A model generated the notes under the pieces. The model saw only the letters and a list, made by a program, of their open reading frames with translations, was not told the origin of the DNA and made no database searches. A stretch of 32,317 nt of DNA from Asticcacaulis sp. (GTDB lineage: Bacteria > Pseudomonadota > Alphaproteobacteria > Caulobacterales > Caulobacteraceae), in contig NZ_JAIXSV010000159.1 in the NCBI RefSeq assembly GCF_027484505.1, positions 1-32,317 of the forward strand. The letters run 5' to 3'. Made by a program: the position numbers and the translations under genes. Below, one piece after another: positions 32,268-32,317 of the stretch. Numbering within the stretch: the first letter of the stretch is position 1; each line of letters opens with the position of its first letter.

Positions 32268-32317
32268 AAAACGCCTCCTTGCGTCCTTTCCGCCTGAAAT
32301 GGTGGAATATTAGAGCG

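Overview
The window is high-GC DNA that reads like an alphaproteobacterium of the Caulobacteraceae, possibly Asticcacaulis (inference). The reasons are three large TonB-dependent receptors of the Xanthomonas/Caulobacter type, FecI/FecR modules, an ECF sigma factor with NrsF (DUF1109) proteins, and bufferin genes as in Caulobacter. I saw no rRNA, tRNA, CRISPR array, transposase or prophage gene. Many genes overlap by 4 to 16 bases, so operons are tight.

Layout. 1-700: a YjfL/YjfM-like pair (DUF350 membrane protein, then a DUF1190 lipoprotein that runs off the left edge). 700-1161: a decayed short-chain dehydrogenase. 1274-2437: a lone GH130 glycoside phosphorylase/hydrolase. 2464-3628: a class II Fic enzyme with a striking 14+14 bp palindrome just upstream. 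3737-4255: a YciF-like ferritin-fold protein. 4451-9194: an ECF sigma/FecR pair divergent from its STN-bearing TonB receptor, with PhoB-box-like sites facing both ways. 9195-9567: three nested palindromic elements between convergent receptor genes. 9568-12360: a second receptor, paralogous to the first but without an STN domain.

12462-18728 is the highlight. Two complete bufferin operons stand head to head. The left one (minus strand) is bufA1, bufB (DUF692/MNIO), bufC (DUF2063), doxX. The right one (plus strand) is bufA2, bufB, bufC, followed by an ECF sigma factor and two tandem NrsF/DUF1109 membrane proteins. The 179-bp gap between the precursor genes holds two divergent promoters with the same architecture, TGTAACC-N16-CGTAC. 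The simplest reading is that the sigma factor at 16863 drives both operons and itself, and that the two NrsF proteins restrain it until a metal or thiol stress is sensed.

18828-25044: a second FecI/FecR/TonB-receptor module (with a PhoB-like box before the receptor), followed by a PhoA-family alkaline phosphatase. This suggests phosphate-starvation scavenging of organophosphates. 25175-28447: a chemoreceptor with a small downstream partner and a PAS-HTH regulator upstream. 28634-31211: an operon of a renalase-like FAD oxidoreductase, a photolyase-like protein without the N-terminal antenna domain, and a DUF3429 membrane protein. 31332-32267: a PdxJ-fold protein whose catalytic motifs are replaced.
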